NCBI RefSeq assembly: GCF_958979055.1
Contig: NC_084896.1
Location: 3,782,001 to 3,846,000, forward strand
Reading direction: 5' to 3'
DNA from: Alnus glutinosa
Lineage: Eukaryota > Streptophyta > Magnoliopsida > Fagales > Betulaceae
Length of the DNA stretch: 64,000 nt
Shown here one piece after another: positions 33,963 to 47,140 of this stretch. Each line of letters opens with the position of its first letter. Position 1 is the stretch's first letter. The position numbers were made by a program, and so were the translations under genes. The notes beneath the pieces are model-generated. The model was not told the DNA's origin. It made no database searches and saw only the letters and a list, made by a program, of their open reading frames with translations.

Positions 33963-35262
33963 TAGGCTCCCCGTTATTTTTAAGGTCGAGACATTATTTT
34001 CGCATTTCAATTGTCTCCGTTCGAATGGCTCACGTGCCGTTATAATGGACAACCCATATTTGATTGCTAACGTGAATCATTAAAATGATGAACCAAAAGT
34101 TCTTACGCTCTTACGCGGCATCGTTCAAATTAACATTGTTTGAAGCGTTCAAACGGTGCATCTAAACCTATTCCAAGTGTTTTAATCCCGCACTTCTTAT
34201 TAAAGCTTTTATTATTTGCCTATATTATAGTTAATATTTTTCCAAAATTGAGTGTTTACCTAAATTTATTATTTCTATATATGAACATAAAACCTTCTTT
34301 GAGTTATGATTATAATTGTTATTAAATTTTCTTTTAAAGACTTATCACGTGTTTGTTATATTACATCTGATCTCCTCTGTCAAAATTTCAATTCTAACTC
34401 GACGTAAATTATATTTCATTTGATTCATACGTGCGCGCATGGTGCCCCTAATCCCAACAACCAACTAATCAAATACACGTTATGAACTAGAAAGAAATTC
34501 TAAGTAATAATGTTCCCGTAAAATATTTTCCTAGCTTAGCCAAAAAAATAAATAAATATATATATATATATATATATATAGCCAGTAATGTCCAACTTTC
34601 AACAACCTCTGGCGACAGTACATCAAAGGTTCAGTGGTGAACCAGCAAATTTCAAGTACCGTTTGAGTCTTTGAGAAGAAAAAACACAACCTCGAAAATG
34701 ATTTACAAAATTTAAAAACAGAAACTATTTTTCGAAAGTAAAAAAACTTTTTCAATTTAACTATATTTCCAGTTGCACCAAACCCTATTTTTCAAAAGAT
34801 ATTTTAACCCTAAACAAACTAAGCCTAAAATTCAAAACAATAGATATGGCTTGTCCATACACAGCCAATATATAGGTAACATTACAAGTATTTACAACTA
34901 CATGTCCAAAAATCTACATGGTCAAAATGTCCTAGTCTGGGCAATGCTTTGTCAGGAAAAAAGCAAAACCAAGCTAATATGAATCCTCGTCCCTTGTGGC
35001 CAGCCACTCCTCACTGGAGTCTCTCTTTCAACTCTGTGATCCCCATCTCAATCCGCTCTAATATTTGCCGGTCCCTTTGTTGCTCCACGACCATGGTGGC
35101 GATGTTCTAGCCCACGCCGCTCACCGCCTGAATCAGCTGCTCAATCAATGCTTTCAGCTCCTCCATCATTGAAAGAGCGTGTTGTGATGATGATGAGGCC
35201 TCCTGCTTCGTTGACCCATCAATGTCTTGAAGCAGTCCATACTTAAACTTTTTAATTAAACA
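33963..35262. other. Spacer with a possible coding relic
   Basis: 33963-34970 is AT-rich with AT repeats (34557-34580) and a foldback-like bit near 34680-34760. On the minus strand 35220-34985 is GC-richer and reads as a helix-rich frame (MMEELKALIEQLIQAVSGVG, a stop, then QILERIEMGITELKERLQ, then a stop); it may be an exon relic of an unknown gene. Confidence 0.3.
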
Positions 35263-35873
35263 TGTTGAGACAGTTTCCGGTAGGTGACGTGTCGATCAGG
35301 AATTTGCCTCGTATGCTCCTTCTTCCAACTCCTACAAAAGAAAGATGCGTCGGGGGATTCCGACAATCCCGCTCCGATGCTTAAATGAGTGTATTGTTCT
35401 GAGAATAAATGTGCAAAGTAATGCTAGAGAGATTAAATAGCGTACCTCCATATTTTGAAGGGTCTTTGGTATTTATAGAGATTGGAGAGCAGTTAACCGG
35501 TTCCTTGTATATTCGGGAATCGGTAGTTGAAGAGAACGTGGCCTCGAGCGCACGGATATTTCGTGTCCACGACCCCTTATGAGTGATGTCGTTGGTGAAG
35601 CTTTGGGCGCATGATTTTAGTTGTGCTTCGTACGTCGTATCCCCTAAATCCCAGGTAATCTCGAGATTTAAGCGAGCGTAAGTGTCAGATGGCACCCAGG
35701 TCGGCTATCCGGGTCGAATAGTCAGGTCGGTTGAACAGGTTGGGCCCAAATGATCCTGGTGGGCTTGGATAGATTAATTCCTCTTGAACTATTTTGACCT
35801 GGTCGGGTGGACCCAATGGGCTTGGTGTTCGAGTTGGGTCAAACACCCAAGAAGGCCAATATTCTCCCCAACA
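35263..35873 (-). mobile_element. Solo LTR (minus strand)
   Basis: 611-bp LTR fossil. On the minus strand it begins TGTTGGGGAGAATATTGGCC and ends CTGTCTCAACA, has a CTATAAATAC box about two-thirds along and a GGAGCGGGATTGTCGG segment typical of such LTRs. The same five bases, AAACA, flank both ends, so this is a solo LTR left after recombination. No internal part or primer site adjoins. Family not determined (Gypsy-like by style). Confidence 0.85.
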
Positions 35874-36239
35874 AAACAAGTCAGACCCCTCTAACATAAT
35901 CTATTAATTTGTGTTGGGTTATTTGGTTCATAGGTTGTGTAAAAAATTGCTAAATCTAAATGTCATGTATTAGATTCGGATTGTGTCGAGGTATGAGTTT
36001 AAGACTATATAAGTCAATTCTAACTTGATACATTAATTAAATAAATCAAACCCTTCAATTATAATACACTAATTTCGTATTGAGTTTTTTACGAGTTTGC
36101 GAATCATGTAAAAAATGACCTGTCGTAAAATTGAGAGACGGTTGTGGGACTTGGTACTCAAGCAGGTGAATTTTATACCCAGGTTACTGGAAATTTGCCC
36201 AACGCACTTAAACCCCTTATTTCTTCATGTTCAAATTTT

Positions 36240-36740
36240 AAAAAGGAAAAAATACACATATCTCTCTCAAACTACTATTCAATTGTCAATATACCCTCCA
36301 AACTACCAATTATATCCATATCTCCTCTCAAACTACTAAAACATGTTAATGTCCCCCCTAAGACCAACAAAAAGACAAAAATGACACTAATTATTTTTTC
36401 AATAACAAAAAATTGTCTTTATAAATTCGAAAATTAAAAAAAAAAAAAAAGAACGATTTTTTTTTAAAAAAAAAAAAAACTATAAAATAAATGAAATTAA
36501 AAAAGAAAACAAACGAAAAAAAAAAAAACTATTTTTTTTTTATTTTTTTTGTTTTATTTTTTATAAATTTTTGTTATTTTAGATTTATTTTAATGATCTT
36601 TTTAGTTTTTTTTTAAAATTTAATAACTTTAGAAAGGGTATTTTTGTCATTAGGGGGGAACATAACAAATTTTGGTATTTTAGAGGAGAAGATTGACACA
36701 ATCGTATAAAAATTCGGGGAGAAATTTTCAAAAAATTCCA
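36240..36740. mobile_element. Mutator-like MITE related to 24401-24950
   Basis: Shares blocks with the 24.4-kb element: CTCAAACTAC, GACCAACAAAAAGACAAAAA and TTTTTTCAATAA, with inverted partners on the right (GGGGGGAACATAACAAATTTT, CGGGGAGAAATTTTC). The centre is A/T runs. Ends are diverged and approximate. Confidence 0.55.
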
Positions 36741-36810
36741 ATTCGACTTTTTGAGCTATAAAATTTTTTTTTTTTTTTAAAAAAAAAAATAAAAATAAAA
36801 ATAAAAAAAA

Positions 36811-36843
<33 letters not shown>

Positions 36844-37753
36844 GGAAAGGGATAATCCAATTTGAGTCTGGTTTTGATGTTGCCCAAGGCTTTTGCTCCA
36901 ATTGGTATGGGTTAGTACTGGGTCATCGCAAATTGCCCACCTTCTCTATCCTTTCGAGTTTCATAGAAGATCCATTAGCTTAGGACCTGAACTACATCTA
37001 AGCCCGTCGATCAGGCCTCGGTCTCTATGGCTTTGCGAAGAGGCCTTATCAATTGGGCAAGAATTTTGTCTTCACCCTGTGGAAAATAGAATACTGCCCA
37101 CTCTTAAGCATTTTGGGCCTCAAAATGATTAGCCAACCATGAGATAATCATAAGACTAAGATTTATGCTACATTTTTATTACGCTTTTATTTTATTAAGC
37201 TGGTATAGTGCATCTGCCAATAATAATAAAAAATTAAGCACTGCCACATCAGCTCAGTAAGATGAAAATATAGTATGTAGCATTGTTCTACTCATAAATG
37301 GTAGACCTATAATTCGTTTATAACTATTTTATAACTTGTTGACACTTGTCAGCATGCAATTGAAGAGTAAAAAAAAAAATTAGAAGCTAGTGTGCCAGTG
37401 CCACCCTTCAATCATATGCTAGCATGTAAAAAAATAGTAGGCTAATTGTAAATTTAGCATTGCTCTCCCCCATGAAATTGATTCAATGACACATTTGCAA
37501 AGTCATTGCCCAATAGAATGTTGTAGCCTATCAATATTTTCCGTCAGAAAATATTTTCAACGAAATTATTTTTGTGATTCTTCGAAAATATTTTTCATCG
37601 TTTGCCTCGTATAGAAAATGATCGACAACAAAAAAAGGCTTAAGACTCCCAGCAACCTCTGGTAGAGGTCCAACGGTAGTCCAACAACCTCTAGTGGTGG
37701 TCCGATAGTAGTCAGGTGAACTCCGGGAATTTGAGAATTAGAGGCTCAAACTC

Positions 37754-37794
<41 letters not shown>

Positions 37795-38620
37795 AAAAAG
37801 AGAAAGGGAAACCATTTTACAAAAATTAAAGAAGCTTTTTCAATCAATCCGAAAAATATTTTTTGGTTTAATTATAATTTTTTGCTACAAAAAACAAAAA
37901 AACAAAAAAAAACAAAATAATAATGATAATAATTCTGCTTTACAGAAATCATATTAATACTTGTAATTGGTACAATTGTTCTTTTGTTTTTGAGCTGATT
38001 CTAAATATTCGGCCCAGTCAGCCATACATCTTCCTTAAGAAGTTGTTGATGTTAGACAGGTTGTCTTGGCATAATATAATTGCATAAGGCACTTGATTAT
38101 TGGCCTGCTCATTGTCATAACTTCTAACTCTTCTTTTCATCTTTTGCACATTTCAAAACGGTGAGAAACAAGGCAGCCCTAAATTAGTCTTGATATGGTA
38201 GGTGGAAAATAATAGAGGAAAAAAATTGAAGCAAAGAAGTGACTTTTTGTCAAAACCCTGTGGAAGCATATTGTGAACAACTACGATAGATAGTTGATAC
38301 ATTCTTCCAACTTTAAGTTCCATTTAATATTCTTCTGGCCAGAGAAGTTGTATTCAATACATGGGAAAACCAAAAAGAAAAAATGGTAGGTTGGTAGCAA
38401 AATTTAACATTGAGCTATTGTAAATCATTATTGTAAAATCATCACTTATCTCATTATTTATTTTAGAAGTTTAAGTTGATAAAAGAAAACTTTAATTAAT
38501 ATTTTAACACTCAACCCAATCTCAGGTGTCATTGTCTAGATGAGGTTGACACCGAATAATTATTGAAAGAATCAGTTGATTAGACTCCGTACTTTAAGCG
38601 AACGATAAAAAGAAACAATT
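36741..38620. other. Spacer with old foldbacks
   Basis: Holds A-rich runs (36778-36845; about 40 A at 37757-37793), a small palindromic MITE at about 37165-37285 (ATGCTACATTTTTATTACG against its inverse near ATATAGTATGTAGCATTG), and a decayed foldback at 37540-37870 similar to 48370-48960. 38030-38100 resembles the 3' flank of dirigent gene 2 (TGTTAGACAGGTTGTC against TGTTAGACAAGTTGTC at 46070), so an older dirigent copy may have stood upstream. No intact gene seen. Confidence 0.4.
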
Positions 38621-39406
38621 ACAAGTGACCTCGTCGAATGTACCAACAAGGGACAATCATATGGCTAAATTAATCAGTATTTTCTTAGGGAAGAAGAATG
38701 GTAAGCTTAGAAGATTGTTGTGTAGAGATAGAATAAATGGAAATAGCTCTTTTCTTCACGTCATAGGGTCTTTTTTCCTCTGCATGGGTGTTTCGCCAAG
38801 TGTCCCCTACTGTTGAGCAATTTTCTAGTGTTTGGTCACTAATCCTGACGAGTCACATCTCACGTCGTATCTTGCCTTTCGTCGTAATACGGCTCTGGGA
38901 AGGCCATAGTGTCAAACTAAATGCCATCTACCAAGAATATGAGAAGCGATTGAAGTGGGGTTATCAGAAAACTATGTCAGGCTCTAAGGATTTCGTGTTA
39001 AGGAAGCAAATCAATTCACAAGTAGCCAACTATGCTAAACTCTGCGAGTTGTTAAGACTCTCCAGAGGCCCAATTGGACCTGGCCCGGTCGCTTGCATGC
39101 AGTGTCACCCGCCAAATAGGCCTTGTTGGCTCTATCTTGGGCCCGGGGCCCACTATTAGAGGGATTGTTCTTGGATACTATTACGCTTCCCGCCATCACT
39201 ACGCATGTCAATCTGCATTTTCATTGGCTGCAAGTGCAAGACTCAAGAGCAAGAACATCTCCAATATAAGGTAGACTAGGTAGTTGGTCACCAACAACGA
39301 GAATATATTGTCAATTGCATGACAAAAACAAAAGTTAAAATAGAGACAATAAAGACCCTCCCTCCTCCCTACTCCCTACTCCGTAGCCTGATCAGTGAAA
39401 GGGGGA
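38621..39406. other. Region upstream of dirigent gene 2
   Basis: 38788-39159 is open but shows no known domain. 39215-39400 matches the promoter of dirigent gene 3 (GTCAATCTGCATTTTCATTGG, TAGTTGGTCACCAACAAC, CAATAAAGACCCTCCCT), with only a stub of the MITE found there (ACATCTCCAATATA). Confidence 0.45.
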
Positions 39407-42400
39407 ATGGCAAAGCTAGCTCTGCTTCTGCTTTTCTCACTTGGCATGGCCATGCCATTGGTGTACAGCATCGTTGAAGAGCCCAAAGGAGTTGATGAAT
39501 GGTTCCAAAACCTCCATTATGCCAAACAGAAGGTGTCCCGGCTCCATTTTTACCTTCACGACACACTCTCAGGGAAAAACGTAAGTTCAGTACAAGTTGT
39601 AAGCATAATTTAAATAAAATGCTAATAAAATAAGCAACGGAATTAAATATAAATACCTCCGGCCATTTTTGCTCAAACATATGAAGAAGCTTTAGCGATA
39701 AACAGAAATTCTGTAAAATAGAATTAGATTGAAGATCTTCTGACCTATGCCTACAGGTGCCAATAGATGGATACACAGGGCTCTTTATATAGGTAGGCCA
39801 GGGACCCTAATCTTTAATGGTTAGCTGATTTTATTCCTCCCATCAAGGAATTAAATTATAAACATAAATATAAAAACCGTTATTATCATGAACCATAATG
39901 TGGAATATAAAAAACCGTTTAAATCATATTGAATACATTTATTATAATTACCGTTACAGTAATTAAAAGCCGTAACCGTTACATCAAATTAAATATGACA
40001 TAAGGGACATTTATGTAATTTCTTACATTCTCCCACTTAGCCCTTATGACACATATAATTCCTTACGATATTCAGTTCTTCAATATGACAATTACTTTAT
40101 TTATTCCAAGAATTCAAGAAATCCTCCCACTCACAAAAGGAATACTACACATGAATCATGGCGGTAAAACTTTATATAATAAGTTGTCCCTTTCATGTAT
40201 TACATATAAAATATTCCCTAAATGAGCACTATATGGGCAATCAAACTTTATGAATAAACTTCTCATAAGTTATTCGGGTCCTACTTTAGTTTTATCCCCA
40301 TGGATGATATAACAAATGTGCACAAAACTTTATAAACAATAACTTGATGTCTATAGACCAAATAGAGAAAAACTAAGCAGAAATGAATTAATGAATTTCA
40401 TATACTTCGCATGACTTTATACTTTCTTTACCGGTAAACTTTTAGTCATGGGAACTGCAATCATTAATTCAGTACTTATATGCTCAATAGACATTTTATA
40501 TCTCTTTAATGTTCTCTCGTACTGAGATACTTAATGTCGATATATTTACTTCTGCTTCTACTCTTTGTTCTTATAAAAGAAGACTATAGTAGAATTACCG
40601 CAGAGTATCTTTATGGTCTAACTCTAAAATCGACAATACTGAGACTTTCAACAAAATGTCTCATCCATCATGCCTGTGTACTAAATTCATAGCACGCGAG
40701 AATTTTAGCTTTCATGGTAGATGTAGCGACTATAGTTTGGTTTGCATACTGCATCTCTAGGATATACCCCTCAATAAAAGATATATACCTTAAAGAAGAC
40801 TTTCTACTATCTACACAATCAGCAAAACTCAAATCTAAACAACTAACCACCTCCAAATGGAAAGTATATCTTTATGTTAAGTTGTACTTCTTGGTTCCTT
40901 GCATATACCGCAAGACTTTATTTGCAGCACTTTTTTTTTGACCAAATATTCTTATTGTCAGTTCAATGATTAAGTCTAGTGCAAGCCTATACTTGCATTA
41001 GGTTGCATAATGCATATGCTTACAAAAGACCTTTCATCTGTCCTTTTGTTCCAATACCTTTTGGGACAATTAATATCTATTAAATTTGTCCCTCTTAATT
41101 GCTACTGAAGGTGCAAAATCCTTCATTCTAAATCTTCTCAAAACTTATTCAATGTAGGCCTTCCGAGACAATGTTAATGTGCTTTATGTCTCTTGTGAAT
41201 CTCTATGTCAAAGTCATAAGAGGTTTCACCCAAATCCTTCATTTCAAAGTTTTGTGAGATAAACTTTATGTAGCAAAACTTAAATCACTTGCTTACAAAA
41301 TAATATCTACATATGGGACTAGAATGATTACTTTACTCCCACTGACCTTAAGGTATATATACTAATTAACAAGATTTTCAATAATCAATGAAGTAATAAC
41401 CTTGTAAAAAGTACTACCAATGTGAGATCTATATCAGCCCAAAAATAGATTTATTTATTTTGCAAGCATTCTGACTGTTATTTATAAAACCCTTAGATTG
41501 TCTCATGTAGACCTCATATTTAAGATCTCAATTCAAGAAAGTTGTTTTCACATCTATTTAATGCAGCTCTAGGTCAAAATGGGCTACTTATGCTATGATT
41601 ATCTTAATGAATCATTCTTAGGTACTGGAGAGAATGTTTCATGATAATCAATGCCTTCCTTATGAGTAAAACCATTGGCTACGAGTCTAGCTTGACTTTT
41701 GAGCCATGAATTTATCTCTTACTTCATGGCATTGAATCATAATGTGGAGTTTTCTCCACTCATAGCATGTGAAAACAATTTTGGATCATCTTTATATCCA
41801 ATGTCAACATCAGACTCTGGGAGATATACAAACATGATCACTAAGAATTGTTGATCTCCTTATTCTATAGGATTTTCTTAATTCTACTTCCTCTGCATTT
41901 TGCAATGGGAGAATAGATTTATTTTGAACTTGTTCTGTATGAGTTGGTTGTTCTAGAACTGATTGTGGCTCAGGATAATCAATTTGATTTTCCCTGAATA
42001 CAATCAATCTTCCTCTATGAGGAGAAGATTTGGCCAACTCTAGTGCTTCCTCAAATTTCAATTTGTGTGAATGAGCACTCCCACTAGGTTCTGTATCTTC
42101 TAGAAATTTTACAATCAACAACTCTATGATTATATGAAGGATAATAAAACATTAAAACCCCTTAGAGTTCACTAGATATCCTATAAAAGATCCGTTGATT
42201 GTCCTTGAATCTAATTTCCTTAGGCGAGGATTATAAATCCCCTCTTTAACAAGGCAACCCCATATGTGTAAATAATTTAAACTTGGCTTCCATCTATTTC
42301 ATACTTTAAAAAGTATCTTAAGAACAACCTTAGATGAAATCATGTTTAACATATACACAACGGTCTTTAAAGCTTTACTCTATAAGGGTAATAGCAGATT

Positions 42401-45400
42401 AGTATTACTAATCATTTCCCTTTTGTGTGTACCTACCATAATACTCTTTGCCTATATCAAATCTTATGATCTTCATGTTGTTTCTCTTCTTCTACCTTAT
42501 AGGTATTGAAAGCATTCAATACATTAGCCTTATTATTTTAGAAGATATAGATACATAAATCTTATATGGTCATAACTAAATGAAATAAAAATATCTCTGA
42601 CCATTTAGGCAATGAGTATGAAAAGGTCAACACCTATCAATATGCATCATCTCAAGAATTTCAAAATGCTCTCGTTGGCATCTTTAGTGGTCTTGTTGGT
42701 ATGCTTTCCCTCCACACAAGTACCAAAATCAATAAATTATTATTTATCGACTTTTATTTTCTTTATGGAGATATATTTCAATCTCCAATGCCATGATAAG
42801 AGTATTTTTCATTCACAATACTCCACTTTACGTCAACATCATTATGCAAAAATAAACAATAAATTTGCTTCAAACTTGGGATACAGATAAATTTTAATAA
42901 ACCATCAACTAATATTCCACCCTAAATAAAAATTTCAAGTTAAAAAAATTGAAATTTTATTTAACAAGCTAAAATATAAATTAAATTTTTCTTGAAAAAT
43001 CTGGAATATTTAAAACATTATTGAGGTAAAAATAACTGAATTTTAAAATTAATCTATAAATCCCAATAACCTTCAATTGTAAACACGTGTTATTCATTTT
43101 AAGAAAACTTTGCATTGTGTTGACAACATGGATTGTTAACCAGAATCAATTCATAACATATTTAAAGGAGTCAATAAAGGAGATTCACTACACACTATAT
43201 AAATGAGATTTTATTAATTTCTAGTCATTTCTTTTACTTCATGCAATTTTTCTTTATATGCCCTTATGTTTTCTTTATTGCAAGAGAAATAAGTATCTTG
43301 ATTACCAAAATACTTTCTTGGCACCTTATTCTCATGCTTTAAATGTTGGATATTATTGCCTTTATTGGTATTTTCTTTAACATGAGTAATCATGTGAAGA
43401 CTTTATGGATTCTCTCATCTTCTTAAACACACATGGTTAGAAGTTCATTTAATTAACCAATTATCTTTATGTGTGCTAGAAGATAAAATAATCAGAAGAG
43501 AAAATTCAAAATGAAATATACCAAGAATGACTTAAAAAATCTCAATATTTAGGGAATTAAGCTAACTTATCATATCCCCCATTCCCATAATGGGATTAGA
43601 AACACTTTTGAGACCATAAAAGCATTTTTCCAATCAGAAAAATTATTAGCATAAAGTATTGGAACATGCAACTACTAAAAGTAAAGTGATAGAAATAACT
43701 GCAATAACAAAAAAATAAACAAACAAAAAAAAATACTTTAATGCTATGAAGTAACTTTATTTTAAATTAGTCAATGCCAATTTAATAGTAAATAGTAAAT
43801 TTCAACCTACCTGTGGGCAAAGGTTGCATCACGCATGAAATTTTACCATTTATTAATAAGACTAATAAATTTAAACATTAATAAATAAAATTCTTCGTAC
43901 CTGTGGGCCTAAGAGAAACTTTACTTTTAATGTTAAATTTGTTATCTTATTCTAATTAAGTCATAAAAATAAAAACGTCCCTGTGGGGATAAGCAATTAA
44001 TTTTATGAATTAATTACAACATGATGTTAATTTTCTATATAAAGTTCAAATGTGTACGACCTTTATGTAATTATTATAAAATTAGGATGCTGTGGCTCTC
44101 CCAAAATCATAATAATTACGCTACAATTTATGAACATCTAATAAAATTCTTTATGATGTTCATACGTGTAATCCTGATGTAATTATCAATAAAAAATGGG
44201 ATGCTGTGGCTCTCCCAAAATATTATGATAATTACGTGTGTGTAATCCTGATGCAATTATTATTCAAAAATTGGAATGCTTTGGCTCTCCCAAAATTATC
44301 ATAATAATTGCGACTTCATTAACATCTAATCAACTTTATAGATGCCCACAAATGACCCCAAGAATATAACAAACCAATACCTGAATGGGGTAAACAGCAT
44401 TTTCCAAGGTGTAACCAGGTGAGTTCCCAGGAAAGTGAAGGGGTCACAACGGACACACTTAAATCCCAAGACTTTCCTTAGCCAGAACTTTTCTAGACAT
44501 TGCATTCTTGGATATTACTGTAAACACGTCAGCATGTATGGTATTGTTAATTATTCTTAGGTCTAGGCATCAAACAAATTATATTTAAACAATATAATTC
44601 AAAATTTAATTATATTCCTAAGTTCAAGTATTAAAGAAACAATAATTTAAATACTGAACATGTAAAACATAAGAGAAATAAATTCCAAGTGTTTTTTTTT
44701 TTTTTTTTTAAATTCTAGATGGGCTACTAGAAATGGGTTGGGCTTTTGCATCAGCCCACTTAATGATCCAGTTCTCTTTTTTTTTTTAACTGGATCGGGC
44801 TTGTGCTGGATTTTACCTCATTGGGCTGGCCCATTATGGTCAGCCCACTTATAGACCCAAAATTGGCATGAATCGGGCTGGGTATAGTTTCAGTATTGGG
44901 CTGGCCCATTTGGGTCAGCCCCTTTAGTGACCAAAAATTGCATGGGTTTTAAAATCCTATCCCATTAACCCAAATATCATAACCCATTGACCCGAAAATT
45001 TAAACCAACGAAAATTTAATCAAAACTGAATGCTAAGCAAATTGGCATAGAGGCAGGCTCTGATACCACATGTAAGCATAATTTAAATAAAATGCTAATA
45101 AAATAAACAGCGGAATTGAATATAAATACATCCGGCCATTTTTGCTCAAACATATGAAGAAGCTTTAGCGATAAACAGAAATTCTGCAAAATAGAATTAG
45201 ATTGAAGATCTTCTGGCCTATGCCTATAGGTGCCAATAGATGGATACATAGGACTCTTTATATAGGTAGGCCAGGGACCCTAATCTTTAATGGTTAGCTG
45301 ATTTTATTCCTCCCATCAAAGTATTAAATTACAAACATAAATATAAAAACCGTTATTATCATGAACCATAATGTGGAATATAAAAAACCGTTTAAATCAT

Positions 45401-45886
45401 ATTGAATGCATTTATTATAATTACCGTTACAGTAATTAAAAGCCATAACCGTTACATCAAATTAAATATGACATAAGGGACATTTATGTAATTTCTTACA
45501 CAAGTAGCCCAAGCATCATCCACCGTGAAATCACCCACCATCTTTGGAGCAGTTTTTATTTTTGATGACCCACTGACAGAAGGCCCCGAACCCACTTCTA
45601 GGCTCGTGGGTAGGGCTCAGGGGCTCGAAGGGTCAGCTGGGCAGCAAGAACTCGGTCTACTTGTGGCCATGAACTTTGTTTTCACAACTGGGAAGTTCAA
45701 AATGCTAGCAGCGTTACCATTTTGGGCAGAAATACTGCTCTGAAACCGCCAAGTGAGATGCCAATCATTGGCGGGACTGGTGTTTTCCGATTGGCACGTG
45801 GGTTTGTGATCGCAAAGACACATTCTCTTAATGTTACCACCGGTAACGGTGTTCTCGAGTACTGTGTTGTAGCTATACATTATTGA
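39407..45886 (+). pseudogene. Dirigent gene 2, split by a Copia element
   Basis: Host dirigent gene closely related to gene 3. The first part, 39407-39597, codes for signal peptide and start of the barrel (MAKLALLLLFSLGMAMPLVY ... RLHFYLHDTLSGKNVSSVQ). A 5.9-kb LTR element follows in the coding exon, and the gene resumes at 45501 (VAQASSTVKSPTIFG, FDDPLTEGPEPTSRLVGRAQ). In the second part two extra bases in GTTCAAAATGCTAG, against GTTTAACGCTAG in gene 3, shift the frame before the VTILG segment, and the last block (GVLEYCVVAIHY) is in another frame. The stop is at 45884-45886. Both lesions make a working protein unlikely; a short secreted peptide ending in the LTR is possible. Confidence 0.9.
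39598..45500 (-). mobile_element. Copia-type LTR retrotransposon fossil in dirigent gene 2
   Basis: 5.9-kb element on the minus strand. LTRs of 430 bp each at 45071-45500 (5' for the element) and 39598-40027 (3'), both TG...CA. The insertion made a 5-bp duplication, CAAGT. The primer site TGGTATCAGAGC (initiator Met tRNA) lies at 45057-45068 on the minus strand next to the 5' LTR; a purine-rich tract (AAGTGGGAGAA) lies beside the 3' LTR. The interior is broken by many changes; a recognisable piece at 41810-42121 corresponds to the integrase-to-RT linker of Copia (KSYRIRRSTI), with RT traces at lower coordinates, the order expected for Copia. The LTRs differ at about 14 of 430 positions by my count (about 3.3%), mostly transitions, which suggests an age of a few million years. 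Confidence 0.92.
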
Positions 45887-46125
45887 GCAATAATAATAAT
45901 GGAGTCCCTCTTCATTGTCGTGGATTGAAAGTCTAAAAGTTGAAATATTAAGAACATCATGAATTGATCCACTTGCGGAGAAAATTTCATGACTACATGG
46001 TAACTAGCTAGGAATCTTTAGTTAGTTCTCCTGTTAATTTTTTGGTCATCTTCCTGTAAAGTTCTTAATGTTAGACAAGTTGTCAGGGCATACCATAGGA
46101 TCTAAGCATCAAGGCACACGTGTCA
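45887..46125. other. 3' flank of dirigent gene 2
   Basis: Likely 3'UTR and spacer; similar in part to 38030-38100. Nothing else seen. Confidence 0.4.
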
Positions 46126-46600
46126 TGTTGAGCGTATGTGTGAGGTGTTCCGCATTATTAAGATGTAAGAAGAGTGGGGTGGTTTATATAGTATTGTTGG
46201 GCTCAAACTCATAGGATTAAACTTTTGGGTTAAGTAGTGTCTCAACATGCTATATATTATATATGGGCTCACTAAAATGAACTTCCCTAGAAATATTCCC
46301 AACAACTGGTATTAGAGCCACGGTTAGTTTCCTAGAACAAGTGTCTAGACATATTTGTTTCATCTCCAGTAAACATGACACTCTTGAAAATGTAAAAAGA
46401 CTCACAAGCGAGGGAGAATTCAGTCAATGTGTAACAGACTCACAAGTGAGTGGGAGATAGGAGATTGTTAAGTGCACTTGTGAGGTATCTCACATTGCTA
46501 AGATGTAAGAAGACTAGAAGAGTGAGTGGTTAAATGATGTCTCAACATGCCATTTATTATGAGCTCACTAAAAAGTAATTCTCTAGGAATTTTCCCAACA
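46126..46600 (+). mobile_element. TRIM (miniature LTR element)
   Basis: 475-bp non-coding LTR relative. The left terminal repeat (46126-46304, TGTTGAGCGTATG...CCCAACA) and the right one (46466-46600, TGTTAAGTGCACTTG...CCCAACA) match, the left having about 40 extra bases. A primer-site-like TGGTATTAGAGCCA follows the left repeat at 46307, and a purine tract GGGAGATAGGAGA precedes the right one. The five bases TGTCA flank both ends. The internal part is only 161 bp, as usual for TRIMs, which rely on other elements to move. Confidence 0.88.
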
Positions 46601-46649
46601 TGTCAATTTGCATTTTTACAGGCTGCAGCTAATACAAGCACGTCTCTAT

Positions 46650-47008
46650 GAGCATCTCCAGTAGAATAGGGAAATGGCTCATAATAGTTAAATTTGACTA
46701 TGATGAACCATTTTTCGTCTCCATGCAGAATAGACAAAATAAGATTTTTTCTTTTCATATGAATAGTAAATAGGCAGAAGAGCCTATTCATTATTCACAC
46801 TATAAACAGTTTTTGATTGTTTTCTCTTTCTTCATTCCCTTCTTTCACACACTCTTTTTTCCCACTTTCTTCCTCACAAAATAAGATTTAAAGAAAATAA
46901 AGAGTTAAATAGAGAATTTGTTGGAGAAAGTATAGAAAAAACAATAGATAAAGTAGAGAATTGTACTTTTTCAATAGCTACTTTGATTATTATTAACGGA
47001 GATGCATC
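46650..47008. mobile_element. MITE of the GCATCTCC family in the dirigent 3 promoter
   Basis: About 355 bp between GAGCATCTCCAGTAG and (reversed) GATGCATCTCCGTTAAT. Inner blocks (AAATAGAGAATTTGTTGG, GAATTGTACTTTTTCAATAG) match, in reverse orientation, the start of the insertion at 13908. The promoter of dirigent gene 2 carries only a stub at this place. It ends about 130 bp before the dirigent 3 ATG. Confidence 0.7.
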
Positions 47009-47140
47009 GAAAAGATAGTTGATCACAAACAACACAATAACCAAAACAAAAGCAAAAATAGACAAAATGATGTTTGATTATTCCTCTTTAAAGAGCCTCC
47101 CTAGACTCCATCTTCTGCTGTGCAAGTGAGAGAGGGAATA

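Noticed and set aside
38788-39159. 123-codon frame upstream of dirigent 2
   Set aside because: No recognisable domain, promoter or partner; composition not clearly coding.
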